Shown one piece after another: positions 25,341 to 33,589 of a stretch of DNA of 64,000 nucleotides (its first letter is position 1; each line of letters starts with the position of its first letter). The notes under the pieces are model-generated. The model did no database searches. It was not told where the DNA came from and worked only from the letters and a program-made list of their open reading frames with translations. Origin of the DNA: Burkholderia sp. MS389 (GTDB taxonomy: Bacteria > Pseudomonadota > Gammaproteobacteria > Burkholderiales > Burkholderiaceae); assembly GCF_016899425.1 (NCBI RefSeq), contig NZ_CP045995.1, forward strand, positions 1,736,001-1,800,000, in the 5' to 3' direction. The position numbers and the translations under genes are program-made.

Positions 25341-26147
25341 TCAGAACGCCGGCACGATCGCGCCGCCAAACTTCTGGTCGATGAACTTGCGCACGTCGTC
25401 CGATTCATAGGCCGCGACGAGCTTCTTCACCCACGGCTTGTCCTTGTCCTGCGCGCGCACCGCGATCAGGTTCGCGTACGGCCCGCGCAGATCCTCGATC
25501 GCGATCGCATCCTTCACCGGCGTGAGCCCGGCCTTCACTGCGTAGTCGGTGTTGATCGACGCGGCGTCGAGGTCGGGCAGCGCGCGCGGCAGTTGCGCGG
25601 AATCAAGCTCGACGATCTTGATCTTCTTCGGGTTCTCGGCAATGTCGAGCGGCGTCGCGTTCACGCCGTTCGCGCCGACGCCCGGCTTCAGCTTGATCAC
25701 CCCGTACTTCTGCAGCAGCAACAGCGCACGGTTGCCGTTCGACGGATCGTTCTGGATCCCGACCTTCGCGCCCGCCGGCAAATCCTTCAGCGACTTGAGC
25801 TTCGTCGAATAGAAGCCCATCGGCGCGGTATAGGTGAGCCCCACGTTGACGATCTTGTATCCGCGCTGCTTGATCTGGCTGTCGAGGAACGGCTGGTGCT
25901 GGAAACCGTTCGCGTCGAGATCGCCGGAATCGAGCGCCGCGTTCGGCTGCACGTAGTCGTTGAATTCGATGACCTTGATCGCGAGGCCTTCGCGCGCGGC
26001 GACTTTCGTCACCTCGGTCCAGATCTGCGCGTCGGGGCCGCTCATCGTGCCGATCTTCAGCGTTTGGGAGTCGGCGTGCGCGCCGGGCGCGGCGAATGCC
26101 AGCGCGGCGGCGAGTGCGCCGAGGCCGGTCAGAATCGAACGTCGCAT
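25341..26147 (-). CDS. metQ: MetQ-like methionine ABC transporter substrate-binding protein, orphan
   Basis: 268 residues of the NlpA/MetQ family: LKIGTMSGPDAQIWTEVTKV, IKVIEFNDYVQPNAALDSGD and NGFQHQPFLD are diagnostic of D-/L-methionine binding proteins. The signal sequence ends in AAPGAHADS with no lipobox cysteine, so this is a soluble periplasmic protein, unlike most MetQ lipoproteins. No metN or metI gene is adjacent. The start at 26147 (MRRSILTGLGALAAALAF) gives a proper signal peptide; the frame is open further upstream. Confidence 0.87.
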   Translation of the reverse strand: MRRSILTGLGALAAALAFAAPGAHADSQTLKIGTMSGPDAQIWTEVTKVAAREGLAIKVIEFNDYVQPNAALDSGDLDANGFQHQPFLDSQIKQRGYKIVNVGLTYTAPMGFYSTKLKSLKDLPAGAKVGIQNDPSNGNRALLLLQKYGVIKLKPGVGANGVNATPLDIAENPKKIKIVELDSAQLPRALPDLDAASINTDYAVKAGLTPVKDAIAIEDLRGPYANLIAVRAQDKDKPWVKKLVAAYESDDVRKFIDQKFGGAIVPAF

Positions 26148-26332
26148 GGGGTGTCCTCTTGTCCCGTGTCGTTTGTTGGAGGACGGATCGTGGCACGGGG
26201 CGCGGATGCGGCAAACCAAGCTTATTTCATGTGCATATTCCGGTTCGGAATCGAATCTCAGCCGAAATCGGTATAACCCCCGCTATACAACCCGGGCAGA
26301 ATTCGGTGTCGCATCGGCACCACAGATTCGTC

Positions 26333-26353
26333 ATATGACAGTCGCTGTCATAT
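26333..26353. promoter_or_regulatory. perfect 21-base inverted repeat upstream of the porin
   Basis: Arms ATATGACAG and CTGTCATAT with a TCG centre, a nine-base perfect dyad 104 bases before the porin start, in an AT-richer segment of an otherwise GC-rich window. It may be a regulator binding site or an RNA hairpin in the porin 5' leader. Confidence 0.6.
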
Positions 26354-26457
26354 TCATTACGTGGCCCGCCGATAAAGTTGCGCCGGTCCGTGAAAGCGCT
26401 CCATAGAGAGCGCCGGAACCGCAACTGGACACGCCATTCATTCGCTCGGAGAATCCT

Positions 26458-27618
26458 TTGAACAAGAAACTGTTGACCATCGCCGCCCTCGCAGCAACGG
26501 CCGGCACGGCGCACGCACAAAGCAGCGTGACCCTGTACGGCGTCATCGATGCCGGTATCAGCTACGTGAACCACAGCAAGACCGCCAACGGCGGCAGCAG
26601 CAAGCTGTTCAAGTACGACGACGGCGTGGCCCAGGGCAGCCGTTGGGGCCTGCGCGGCACCGAAGACCTCGGTGGCGGCCTGAAGGCGATCTTCGTGCTC
26701 GAAAACGGCTTCAACAGCGGTAACGGCACGATCGGCCAAGGCGGCGCGATCTTCGGTCGCCAGGCTTACGTCGGCCTGAGCCAGGCGCAATACGGCACGG
26801 TCACGTTCGGCCGCCAGTACTCGTTCTCGACCGACATCCTCGGCTCGAACTACTCGACCGGCGGCAACACGGTCGCGGGTAACTACGCTTACCACGTGAA
26901 CGACATCGACCAGCTGACGTCGAGCCGCATCAACAACGCGGTGAAGTTCCAGAGCGCGAACTACGCCGGCTTCACGTTCGGCGCGTTGTACGGCTTCTCG
27001 AACTCGACCGACTTCGCCGGCGCACCGTCGACGACGACGGGCACCACGACGACGGCCGGTTCGTCGCGCGCCTACAGCTTCGGCCTGAACTACGCGAACG
27101 GCCCGTTCTCGCTCGGCGCCGCGTACACGGACATCCGCTTCCCGAGCCAGTCGACGCCGGCCTTCTCGACGTCGATCGCGAACATCGCGCTGACGAACAT
27201 CCGCGACCTGCGCACGTATGGCGTCGGCGGCCGCTATGTCTTCGGCCCGGCAACGGCATGGCTGCTGTGGACGCGCACGCAGTTCACCCCGATCGCGGCA
27301 GGCGCATCGGGCACGTTCTACAACGCATACGAAGCAGGCGTGAAGTATGCGTTCACGCCGGCGCTGTCGGCGGCAGCGGGCTACACGTACACGAACGCGA
27401 CGCAAAGCGGCAGCTCGGCGCACTGGAACCAGGGCAACGTGGGCCTCGACTACGCACTGAGCAAGCGTACGGACGTGTACGGCCTGGTCATCTACCAGAA
27501 GGCATCGGGCAACAACGTGCAGGCGCAGATCGGTTCGAGCACGAGCTACTTCAACACGTCGGGCAACGGTTCGTCGAACCAGCTGGCTGCTCGCGTCGGT
27601 ATCCGTCACAAGTTCTAA
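26458..27618 (+). CDS. Gram-negative trimeric porin
   Basis: 386 residues. Signal peptide MNKKLLTIAALAATAGTAHA, then the classical betaproteobacterial porin start QSSVTLYGVIDAGISYV. Motifs RWGLRGTEDLGGGLKAIFVL and FGRQAYVGLSQ identify the 16-strand general-porin family, and the chain ends in RVGIRHKF with the C-terminal phenylalanine needed for outer-membrane assembly. The start codon is TTG at 26458, seven bases after a GGAGA site. A threonine-rich loop (STTTGTTTTAGSS) is probably extracellular. Upstream inverted repeat at 26333 and downstream terminator at 27667 frame a single-gene unit. Confidence 0.95.
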   Translation: MNKKLLTIAALAATAGTAHAQSSVTLYGVIDAGISYVNHSKTANGGSSKLFKYDDGVAQGSRWGLRGTEDLGGGLKAIFVLENGFNSGNGTIGQGGAIFGRQAYVGLSQAQYGTVTFGRQYSFSTDILGSNYSTGGNTVAGNYAYHVNDIDQLTSSRINNAVKFQSANYAGFTFGALYGFSNSTDFAGAPSTTTGTTTTAGSSRAYSFGLNYANGPFSLGAAYTDIRFPSQSTPAFSTSIANIALTNIRDLRTYGVGGRYVFGPATAWLLWTRTQFTPIAAGASGTFYNAYEAGVKYAFTPALSAAAGYTYTNATQSGSSAHWNQGNVGLDYALSKRTDVYGLVIYQKASGNNVQAQIGSSTSYFNTSGNGSSNQLAARVGIRHKF

Positions 27619-27666
27619 AGCATCCGCTTAACTGTCCGCGTCACGCGCGGATCAGGACGGCACGCA

Positions 27667-27695
27667 GCGCCCCGCTCCACGCGGGGCGCTTTTTT
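27667..27695 (+). terminator. intrinsic terminator of the porin gene
   Basis: GCGCCCCGC, five-base loop, GCGGGGCGC, then six thymines. It lies 49 bases after the porin stop. Confidence 0.93.
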
Positions 27696-27754
27696 ATGCG
27701 CTTTTAAGTTTCGCTTAATTCTGGGCTGAGACGATGCTCTCACCCCCCCTGTTG

Positions 27755-27783
27755 GCCGCCTGAGCATCGGCGGCTTTTTTTTT
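27755..27783 (+). terminator. second terminator with possible competing structure (27731-27769)
   Basis: GCCGCC, eight-base loop, GGCGGC, then nine thymines, only 60 bases after the porin terminator. Just upstream, CGATGCTC (27731-27738) can pair with GAGCATCG (27762-27769), which overlaps the loop and the descending arm; between them is a run of seven cytosines. A second terminator so soon after the first suggests either a short independent transcript or attenuation of the gene at 27839. Confidence 0.7.
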
Positions 27784-27838
27784 GAGACTCCCTACGGCAC
27801 CGCCATCAACTGCCCACAAGACAGGATCGGAGGCCACG

Positions 27839-28099
27839 ATGATCGAAGATACCGTTTTCAGCCATCTGCACGCGATTCTGACGTGCCAACACTCGCTGCC
27901 GGTCCAGAGCTGCCGCGTCTCGGTGGAAATGCAGCGGCCATGGGGCCGTCCGTATCGTCTCGTCGAGTGGACGATGCATCTCGATGCACCCGCGCGGCGC
28001 CAGATCGTGCCGGCCGAATCGACCGACGAAGAGATCGCCGAGGTCGTCGCGTCGCACGTGCCGGGCCGGCTTTACGGCGACGGCCGGCTGCAGTTCTGA
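27839..28099 (+). CDS. hypothetical protein
   Basis: 86 residues, not recognised. Start chosen at ATG 27839 behind GGAGG. The sequence is soluble-looking, with RVSVEMQRPWGRPYRLVEWTMHLDAPARRQ in its middle (read as two halves) and ending RLYGDGRLQF. It lies directly after the double terminator structure at 27731-27783, which could attenuate it. No partner gene is evident. Confidence 0.55.
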   Translation: MIEDTVFSHLHAILTCQHSLPVQSCRVSVEMQRPWGRPYRLVEWTMHLDAPARRQIVPAESTDEEIAEVVASHVPGRLYGDGRLQF

Positions 28100-28169
28100 A
28101 CGCGTTTCCATTCCACCCGCTTCCCGTCCGCCGGCCGCGCCGCACGCATCGTGCGGCAGTCGGTCTCGT

Positions 28170-28197
28170 TTGACGCGGCAACGAAACCTGCTACGCT
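28170..28197 (+). promoter_or_regulatory. sigma-70-type promoter for the gene at 28224
   Basis: TTGACG (28170-28175), 16-base spacer, TACGCT (28192-28197), 26 bases before the start codon. Confidence 0.5.
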
Positions 28198-28223
28198 GCG
28201 CGTTTTCGTCCACGTCACACACG

Positions 28224-28607
28224 ATGGAAAACGCATTCAACGAACGTGGCGTCATGGTCACGCGCAACGGCCTGTCGGCCGCCGGGCAGGTATTCGCACT
28301 GCGTGACATCCGCCAGGTCGATGTCGTCAAGATTCCAAAGAACCGTCTCGTGCCGTCGCTGATCTCGCTGATCGGCGCGGCCGTCGCCGTCGCGGGCGGC
28401 ATCGGCGCATCGAGCGCCGCGCTGGTGGTCGGCGTGATGCTCGTCGTCGTCGGCTATCTCGCGTGGGCCACGCAGGACATCACGTATCGGCTGATGGTCG
28501 AGATGCCCGACGGCAAGCGCGAAGCGCTGTCGAGCGTCGACGCCGCGTTCGTCGAACGCGTCGCGCAGGTCGTGCGCGATGCGCAGTCCGCCACCGCCGC
28601 CGGCTGA
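28224..28607 (+). CDS. DUF6232-like membrane protein
   Basis: 127 residues. N-terminal part (GVMVTRNGLSAAGQVFALRD, IRQVDVVKIPKNR) precedes two closely spaced hydrophobic segments (about residues 47-85), followed by a soluble tail (YRLMVEMPDGKREALSSVDA). This layout matches the DUF6232 group, of unknown function. Its own promoter is visible at 28170. The short tail ends in alanine-rich sequence. Confidence 0.65.
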   Translation: MENAFNERGVMVTRNGLSAAGQVFALRDIRQVDVVKIPKNRLVPSLISLIGAAVAVAGGIGASSAALVVGVMLVVVGYLAWATQDITYRLMVEMPDGKREALSSVDAAFVERVAQVVRDAQSATAAG

Positions 28608-28793
28608 TTCCACTCCATTCGTGCACGCTTCGATTCGCGCTTGCCGCACGCCCGCGGCGAGCGTCGGTGTGCGCGGCCTGCCCGTCGAATCGCGTGCCAT
28701 GCGCCGCTCCACACGCATCTCGCCTCCACGGCGGACGCCAACCGCCTAGTATGGAAAGAGCGGCTCGCCGCCGCATCGTCCGAGGAGGCCAGC

Positions 28794-29021
28794 ATGAACG
28801 CTCAATCGCTGTCCGGCATGCTTCGCGCGCAGGAACTGCTGATCGTGTCGATGATCCGCGCGCTTCCCCCTGACACACGTCGCGCGCTCGTCGAGCTCTA
28901 CACCGAACAGATCGCGTTCGCCGAACAGGCAGGCATCGAAAGCCACAGCGATCGCGCGACGCACGACGCGTTCATCGCGCATGCGCGCAACCTGCTGATT
29001 CGCATCGAAGCGCTGGCTTAG
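28794..29021 (+). CDS. small hypothetical protein
   Basis: 75 residues, predicted mostly helical (LLIVSMIRALPPDTRRALVE; YTEQIAFAEQAGIESHSDRA). ATG at 28794 has GAGGAGG ten bases upstream, a strong ribosome site that makes the gene credible. Not recognised. It precedes the Fur-controlled haem operon but is separated from it by the Fur box region. Confidence 0.6.
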   Translation: MNAQSLSGMLRAQELLIVSMIRALPPDTRRALVELYTEQIAFAEQAGIESHSDRATHDAFIAHARNLLIRIEALA

Positions 29022-29110
29022 CGCCTGTTTCTCTCAAATTTTGCGCCACGGCTCGCCCGAGCCGTGCATGCAAGTGCTCACTCGCATGAGCCGCTTTGCG
29101 TTCTTGTATT

Positions 29111-29129
29111 GATAACAATTCTCATTTAC
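29111..29129 (+). promoter_or_regulatory. Fur box of the haem uptake operon
   Basis: GATAACAATTCTCATTTAC agrees with the 19-base Fur consensus at 13 positions and lies 125 bases before the receptor start. It is in a locally AT-rich stretch, as expected of an iron-repressed promoter. Confidence 0.8.
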
Positions 29130-29254
29130 ACTGACAAGGTTGTCAGTTGCCTTTCAAATCGCCGTTTGCCGCCTATCGCGCGCAAACGGGCCAGCCAGGT
29201 GAACGCGTCGCCCAGCCAGCCTTCGGGCTTGTTATCGTCAATGGGAGACCACCT

Positions 29255-31531
29255 GTGCATTGCTATACGCTGGCGCGGCGGCCGATCTGTGCCGCGCTGT
29301 TCGGCGCGTTCGGCCTGTCCGCTGCCCCGGCTCACGCCGATTCGTCGCCGCAAGGCGCCAACCCGCCTTCCGCCGTCCTGACCGCCGCCGCGTCCGCGCG
29401 CGGCGATGCGGCGCTGCTCGATCCCGTCACCGTCACGGCCACCCGCACCGCCACTGCGGCGAGCCGCACGGCGGCGTCCGTGTCGGTGATCACCGACGAG
29501 GATCTCGAAGAACGGCAGGTCACCAACATCAAGGACGCGCTGCGCTACGAGCCGGGCATCACGGTGCGCCGCACCGCGTACCGGCCGGGCAGCGCCGCGC
29601 TCGGCGGCGGCCGCGACGGCGATTCGAGCATCAACATCCGCGGCCTCGAAGGCAATCGCGTGCTGCTGATGGAAGACGGCATCCGCCTGCCGAACGCGTT
29701 TTCGTTCGGTCCGCTCGAAGCGGGCCGCGGCGACTACGCCGATCTCGACACGCTCAAGCGCATCGAGATCCTGCGCGGGCCGGCGTCGGCGCTGTACGGC
29801 AGCGACGGCCTGACCGGCGCGGTGAACTTCATCACGAAGGACCCGCGCGACCTGCTGTCGATCTACGGAAAGCCCTACTACTTCTCGTTCCGGCCGAGCT
29901 ACGACTCGACCGACCGCAGCATCGGCGCGACCGTATCGGCCGCGGGCGGCAACGATCGCATCCAGGGGATGATCATCGCCGACGGCCGGCGCGGCCACGA
30001 GGTCGACACGCGCGGCAGCAACAATTCGGCGAGCACGCTGCGCACGACGTCGAACCCGCAGGACGTCTATTCGGAATCGCTGCTCGGCAAGCTCGTGCTG
30101 ACGCCCACCGCGCGCGACACGATCAAGTTCACCGCCGAAACGGTGCAGCGGCGCGTGAGCACCGACGTGCTGTCGGCGATCAGCCCGCCGACCACGCTCG
30201 GCCTCACGACCTACGACCGGCTCGAGCGCAATCGCTTCAGCGTCGACTACGACTTCCGCGACGACGCGTTCCGCTGGTTCCAGACCGCGCACGTGCAGTT
30301 CTACTACCAGGACGCGAAGCAGGACCAGTACGCGTTCGAGACGCGCGGCCGGGCGGCTTCGCGTTCGCGCGACAACCAGTACAAGGAACGCACGTTCGGC
30401 GGCACCGCGTTCGCCGAAAGCGGCTTCGCGACCGGCCCGTTCGCACACAAGCTGCTCTACGGCGTGGACGGCAGCGTGTCGCGCGTGACGAACCTGCGCG
30501 ACGGCACGGTGCCGGGCGTCGGCGAAGCGTTTCCGAACAAGGCGTTCCCCGACACCGACTACACGCTGTTCGGCGCGTTCGTGCAGGACCAGATCGGTTA
30601 CGGCCGCCTGCTCGTCACGCCGGGCCTGCGCTTCGACACGTACCGGCTGAGTCCGACCGCAAACGATCCGCTGTTCACCGGCAAGGCCGTGTCGACGAGC
30701 GCGAACGAACTGTCGCCGCGCGTCGCCGTGCTCTACGAGATCACGCCCGCGGTCATTCCGTACGTGCAGTACGCGCATGGCTTCCGTGCGCCGACGCCCG
30801 ATCAGGTGAACAGCAGCTTCTCGAACCCGGTGTACGGCTACACGTCGATCGGCAATCCGAACCTGAAGCCAGAAACCAGCGACACGTTCGAAGCCGGCCT
30901 GCGCGGCAAGGCCGGCACCGGCTACGGCGTCGTGCGCTACAGCGCGGCCGCGTTCACCGGCCGCTACCGCAACTTCATCTCGCGCACGACGATCGCCGGC
31001 AGCGGCCGGCCGGTCGACCCGTTCGTGTTCCAGTACGTGAACTTCGCCGACGCGCGCATCCACGGCCTCGAAGGCCGCGCCGAATGGGTGATGCCGAACG
31101 GCATCACGCTGAAGACGGCAATGGCGTTCACGAAGGGCTCGACGCAGGACAACGGCGCGGCCAGCCAGCCGCTCGACACGATCAATCCGTTCTCGGCCGT
31201 GTTCGGCGTGCGGTACGAACCGAGCGAACGCTGGTTCGTGCAGACCGACCTGCTGTTCCAGGCCGCCAAACGCGACAAGGACATCCCGGCGAACGCGTGC
31301 CCGGGGGCGAGAACGTCGTGCTTCGCGCCACCGTCTTCATTCGTCGTCGACCTGCACGGCGGCTACCGCTTCAACAAGCACGTGAGCGCGACGATCGGCA
31401 TCCGCAACCTGTTCGACCGCAAGTACTGGAACTGGTCGGACGTGCGCGGCCTCGCGTCCGACGCGCAGGTGCTCGACGCGTATTCGTCGCCCGGCCGCAC
31501 CGTCGCCGTCAGCATGAAAGTGGATTTCTGA
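29255..31531 (+). CDS. hmuR: TonB-dependent haem/haemoglobin receptor
   Basis: 758 residues if started at the GTG 29255 behind GGGAGA; this yields a signal peptide ending AAPAHA. An in-frame earlier start at 29147 would add 36 residues without a signal-like beginning. The plug domain has TVTATRTATAASRTAASVSV and INIRGLEGNRVLLMEDGIRL; the barrel holds the FRAP and NPNL boxes (HGFRAPTPDQ ... GNPNLKPETSDTFEAG) typical of haem receptors, and ends in KVDF. It imports haem across the outer membrane with TonB energy. First gene of the hmuRSTUV (bhu) operon, under the Fur box. Confidence 0.95.
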   Translation: MHCYTLARRPICAALFGAFGLSAAPAHADSSPQGANPPSAVLTAAASARGDAALLDPVTVTATRTATAASRTAASVSVITDEDLEERQVTNIKDALRYEPGITVRRTAYRPGSAALGGGRDGDSSINIRGLEGNRVLLMEDGIRLPNAFSFGPLEAGRGDYADLDTLKRIEILRGPASALYGSDGLTGAVNFITKDPRDLLSIYGKPYYFSFRPSYDSTDRSIGATVSAAGGNDRIQGMIIADGRRGHEVDTRGSNNSASTLRTTSNPQDVYSESLLGKLVLTPTARDTIKFTAETVQRRVSTDVLSAISPPTTLGLTTYDRLERNRFSVDYDFRDDAFRWFQTAHVQFYYQDAKQDQYAFETRGRAASRSRDNQYKERTFGGTAFAESGFATGPFAHKLLYGVDGSVSRVTNLRDGTVPGVGEAFPNKAFPDTDYTLFGAFVQDQIGYGRLLVTPGLRFDTYRLSPTANDPLFTGKAVSTSANELSPRVAVLYEITPAVIPYVQYAHGFRAPTPDQVNSSFSNPVYGYTSIGNPNLKPETSDTFEAGLRGKAGTGYGVVRYSAAAFTGRYRNFISRTTIAGSGRPVDPFVFQYVNFADARIHGLEGRAEWVMPNGITLKTAMAFTKGSTQDNGAASQPLDTINPFSAVFGVRYEPSERWFVQTDLLFQAAKRDKDIPANACPGARTSCFAPPSSFVVDLHGGYRFNKHVSATIGIRNLFDRKYWNWSDVRGLASDAQVLDAYSSPGRTVAVSMKVDF

Positions 31532-31580
31532 TGCGCGTCGCCCGCGCGCCCATCCCAACCGTTACTCGAAGGAGTCCGAC

Positions 31581-32672
31581 ATGATGCAATCCGCCCTTCC
31601 CGGTCAATCGGCCACGCCGGCCCGCGCGGCCGCCGCGCTGCGCGACGCGTTCGTCAAGCTCAAGACCGAGCGTCAGCTGCGCAACCGCGACGTCGCGCAG
31701 GCGCTCGGCGTCAGCGAAGGCGAGGCGCTCGCCGCGTTCGTCGGCGAGCACGTCGTGCGGCTCGACGCGCGCTTTCCGGCGATGTTCGAGGAAATGCCGC
31801 GCCTCGGCCGCGTGATGGCGCTGACGCGCAACGACACGGCCGTCCACGAAAAGGACGGCGAATACGCGCAGATGAGCCACGACGGCCCGGTCGGCCTCGC
31901 GCTCGGCGACATCGACCTGCGCATCTTCTATCGTCACTGGGTGTCGGCGTTCGCGGTGCGCGACGAGACTGCGCACGGCCCGCTGAAGAGCCTGCAGTTC
32001 TTCGATGCGCAGGGCCATGCGATCCACAAGGTCTATCTGCGCGCGCACAGCGATCACGCCGCGTACGACGCGTTCGTCGAACGCTGGCGCGCGTCGTCGC
32101 AGGAGCCGGGCCTCGCGGTCGCGCCCGCTGCGCCGAAAACGCCCGAGCGCGCCGATAGCGAGATCGACGTCGCGGGCTTTCGCGCCGCATGGGACGCGAT
32201 GACCGATACGCACCAGTTCTTCGGCATCACGCAGCGCTTCGGCGTGAGCCGCATGCAGGCGCTGCGCCTCGCCGATCCGCACTACGCGTATCCGGTCGAA
32301 ACCGCGCATGCGTTGCGCCACGTGCTCGAACACGCGGCGCAAAGCGGCCAGCCGATCATGGTGTTCGTCGGCAACGCGGGAATGATCCAGATCCATACGG
32401 GCCCCGTCGCGAACGTGCGCGAGGTCGGCGCGTGGATCAACGTCCTCGATCCGGGCTTCAACCTGCATGTCCGCGAGGACCTGATCGCCGCCGCATGGGT
32501 CGTGAAGAAGCCGACGAGCGACGGCATCGTCACGTCGCTCGAGCTGTTCGACCGGCAGGGCGACCACGTCGCGCTGCTGTTCGGCGAGCGCAAGCCCGGC
32601 AAGGTCGAGCGCGACGACTGGCGCGCGCTCGTCGCGACGCTGCCGGCGGCCGCACGCGGGGGCGCGCGGTGA
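31581..32672 (+). CDS. hmuS: haemin-degrading factor HmuS/ChuS type
   Basis: 363 residues made of two homologous halves (about 20-180 and 190-360), the usual ChuS/HmuS layout. It binds haem delivered by the ABC importer in the cytoplasm and is involved in haem breakdown or transfer. Each half has a similar opening: LRDAFVKLKTERQLRNRDVA in the first and FRAAWDAMTDTHQFFGITQR in the second. AAGGAG precedes tandem ATGs (31581, 31584). It is separated from hmuR by 49 bases and overlaps hmuT by four bases (GTGA), so it is co-translated with it. Confidence 0.93.
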   Translation: MMQSALPGQSATPARAAAALRDAFVKLKTERQLRNRDVAQALGVSEGEALAAFVGEHVVRLDARFPAMFEEMPRLGRVMALTRNDTAVHEKDGEYAQMSHDGPVGLALGDIDLRIFYRHWVSAFAVRDETAHGPLKSLQFFDAQGHAIHKVYLRAHSDHAAYDAFVERWRASSQEPGLAVAPAAPKTPERADSEIDVAGFRAAWDAMTDTHQFFGITQRFGVSRMQALRLADPHYAYPVETAHALRHVLEHAAQSGQPIMVFVGNAGMIQIHTGPVANVREVGAWINVLDPGFNLHVREDLIAAAWVVKKPTSDGIVTSLELFDRQGDHVALLFGERKPGKVERDDWRALVATLPAAARGGAR

Positions 32673-33574
32673 GCGCGCGGCCGTTCGATCCGCGCCGCCG
32701 GTCGCTGCTGGCCGGTGCGCTCGCGGGCGCACTGCCCGCCGGCGTGCTCGCCCAGGTCGCTGCCGCCGCGCCGAAACGCGTGATCGTGATCGGCGGCGCG
32801 CTGGCGGAAACCGCGTTCGCGCTCGGCGGCGCCGAGACGCCGCGTTACCGGCTCGTCGGCGCCGACACGACGTGCACGTATCCCGACGCCGCGAAGCGCC
32901 TGCCGAAGGTCGGCTACCAGCGCGCGCTATCGGCCGAAGGGCTGCTGTCGCTGCGGCCCGATCTCGTGCTGGCCTCCGCGGAAGCCGGCCCGCCGACGGC
33001 GATCGCGCAGGTGAAAGGCGCCGGCGTCACGGTGACGACGTTCGACGAGCGCCACGACGTCGAATCGGTGCGCGCGAAGATCACCGGCGTCGCGCAGGCG
33101 CTCGACGTACGCGATGCCGGCACCCTGCTGCTGCAACGCTTCGATCGCGACTGGCAGGCCGCGCGCGACGCGGTCGCCGCGCGCGCGCCCGGCGGCGCGC
33201 AGCCGCCGCGCGTGCTGTTCGTGCTGAACCACACCGGCACCCAGGCGCTCGTCGCGGGCCAGCGCACGGCCGCCGACGCGATGATCCGCTACGCGGGCGC
33301 GCGCAACGCGATGCAGGGCTTCGAGCACTACAAGCCGCTGACGACCGAGGCGCTCGCGGCGGCCGCGCCCGACGTCGTGCTGATCTCCGACGAAGGGCTG
33401 GCGGCCGTCGGCGGCCACGCCGCGCTGCTCGCGACGCCCGGCTTCGGTGCGACGCCGGCCGGCCGCGCGCGGCGCGTCGTGTCGCTCGACGCACTGTTCC
33501 TGCTCGGCTTCGGCCCGCGCCTGCCGCTCGCCGTCACGACCCTGCATCGACGCCTGTCGAATGCGCTCGCCTGA
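32669..33574 (+). CDS. hmuT: haem ABC transporter periplasmic binding protein
   Basis: 301 residues. GTG start overlaps the hmuS stop (GTGA at 32669-32672). The N terminus RRRSLLAGALAGALPAGVLA has a twin-arginine-like pattern, with a hydrophobic core that could also serve Sec. Mature part is a cluster A-II type binding protein: KRVIVIGGALAETAFALGG, the Y residue region VGYQRALSAEGLLSLRPDLV, and VLFVLNHTGTQALVAGQRTA. It carries haem from the receptor to HmuUV. Confidence 0.93.
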   Translation: MSARPFDPRRRSLLAGALAGALPAGVLAQVAAAAPKRVIVIGGALAETAFALGGAETPRYRLVGADTTCTYPDAAKRLPKVGYQRALSAEGLLSLRPDLVLASAEAGPPTAIAQVKGAGVTVTTFDERHDVESVRAKITGVAQALDVRDAGTLLLQRFDRDWQAARDAVAARAPGGAQPPRVLFVLNHTGTQALVAGQRTAADAMIRYAGARNAMQGFEHYKPLTTEALAAAAPDVVLISDEGLAAVGGHAALLATPGFGATPAGRARRVVSLDALFLLGFGPRLPLAVTTLHRRLSNALA

Positions 33575-33589
33575 TTCCGGATCGACCCG

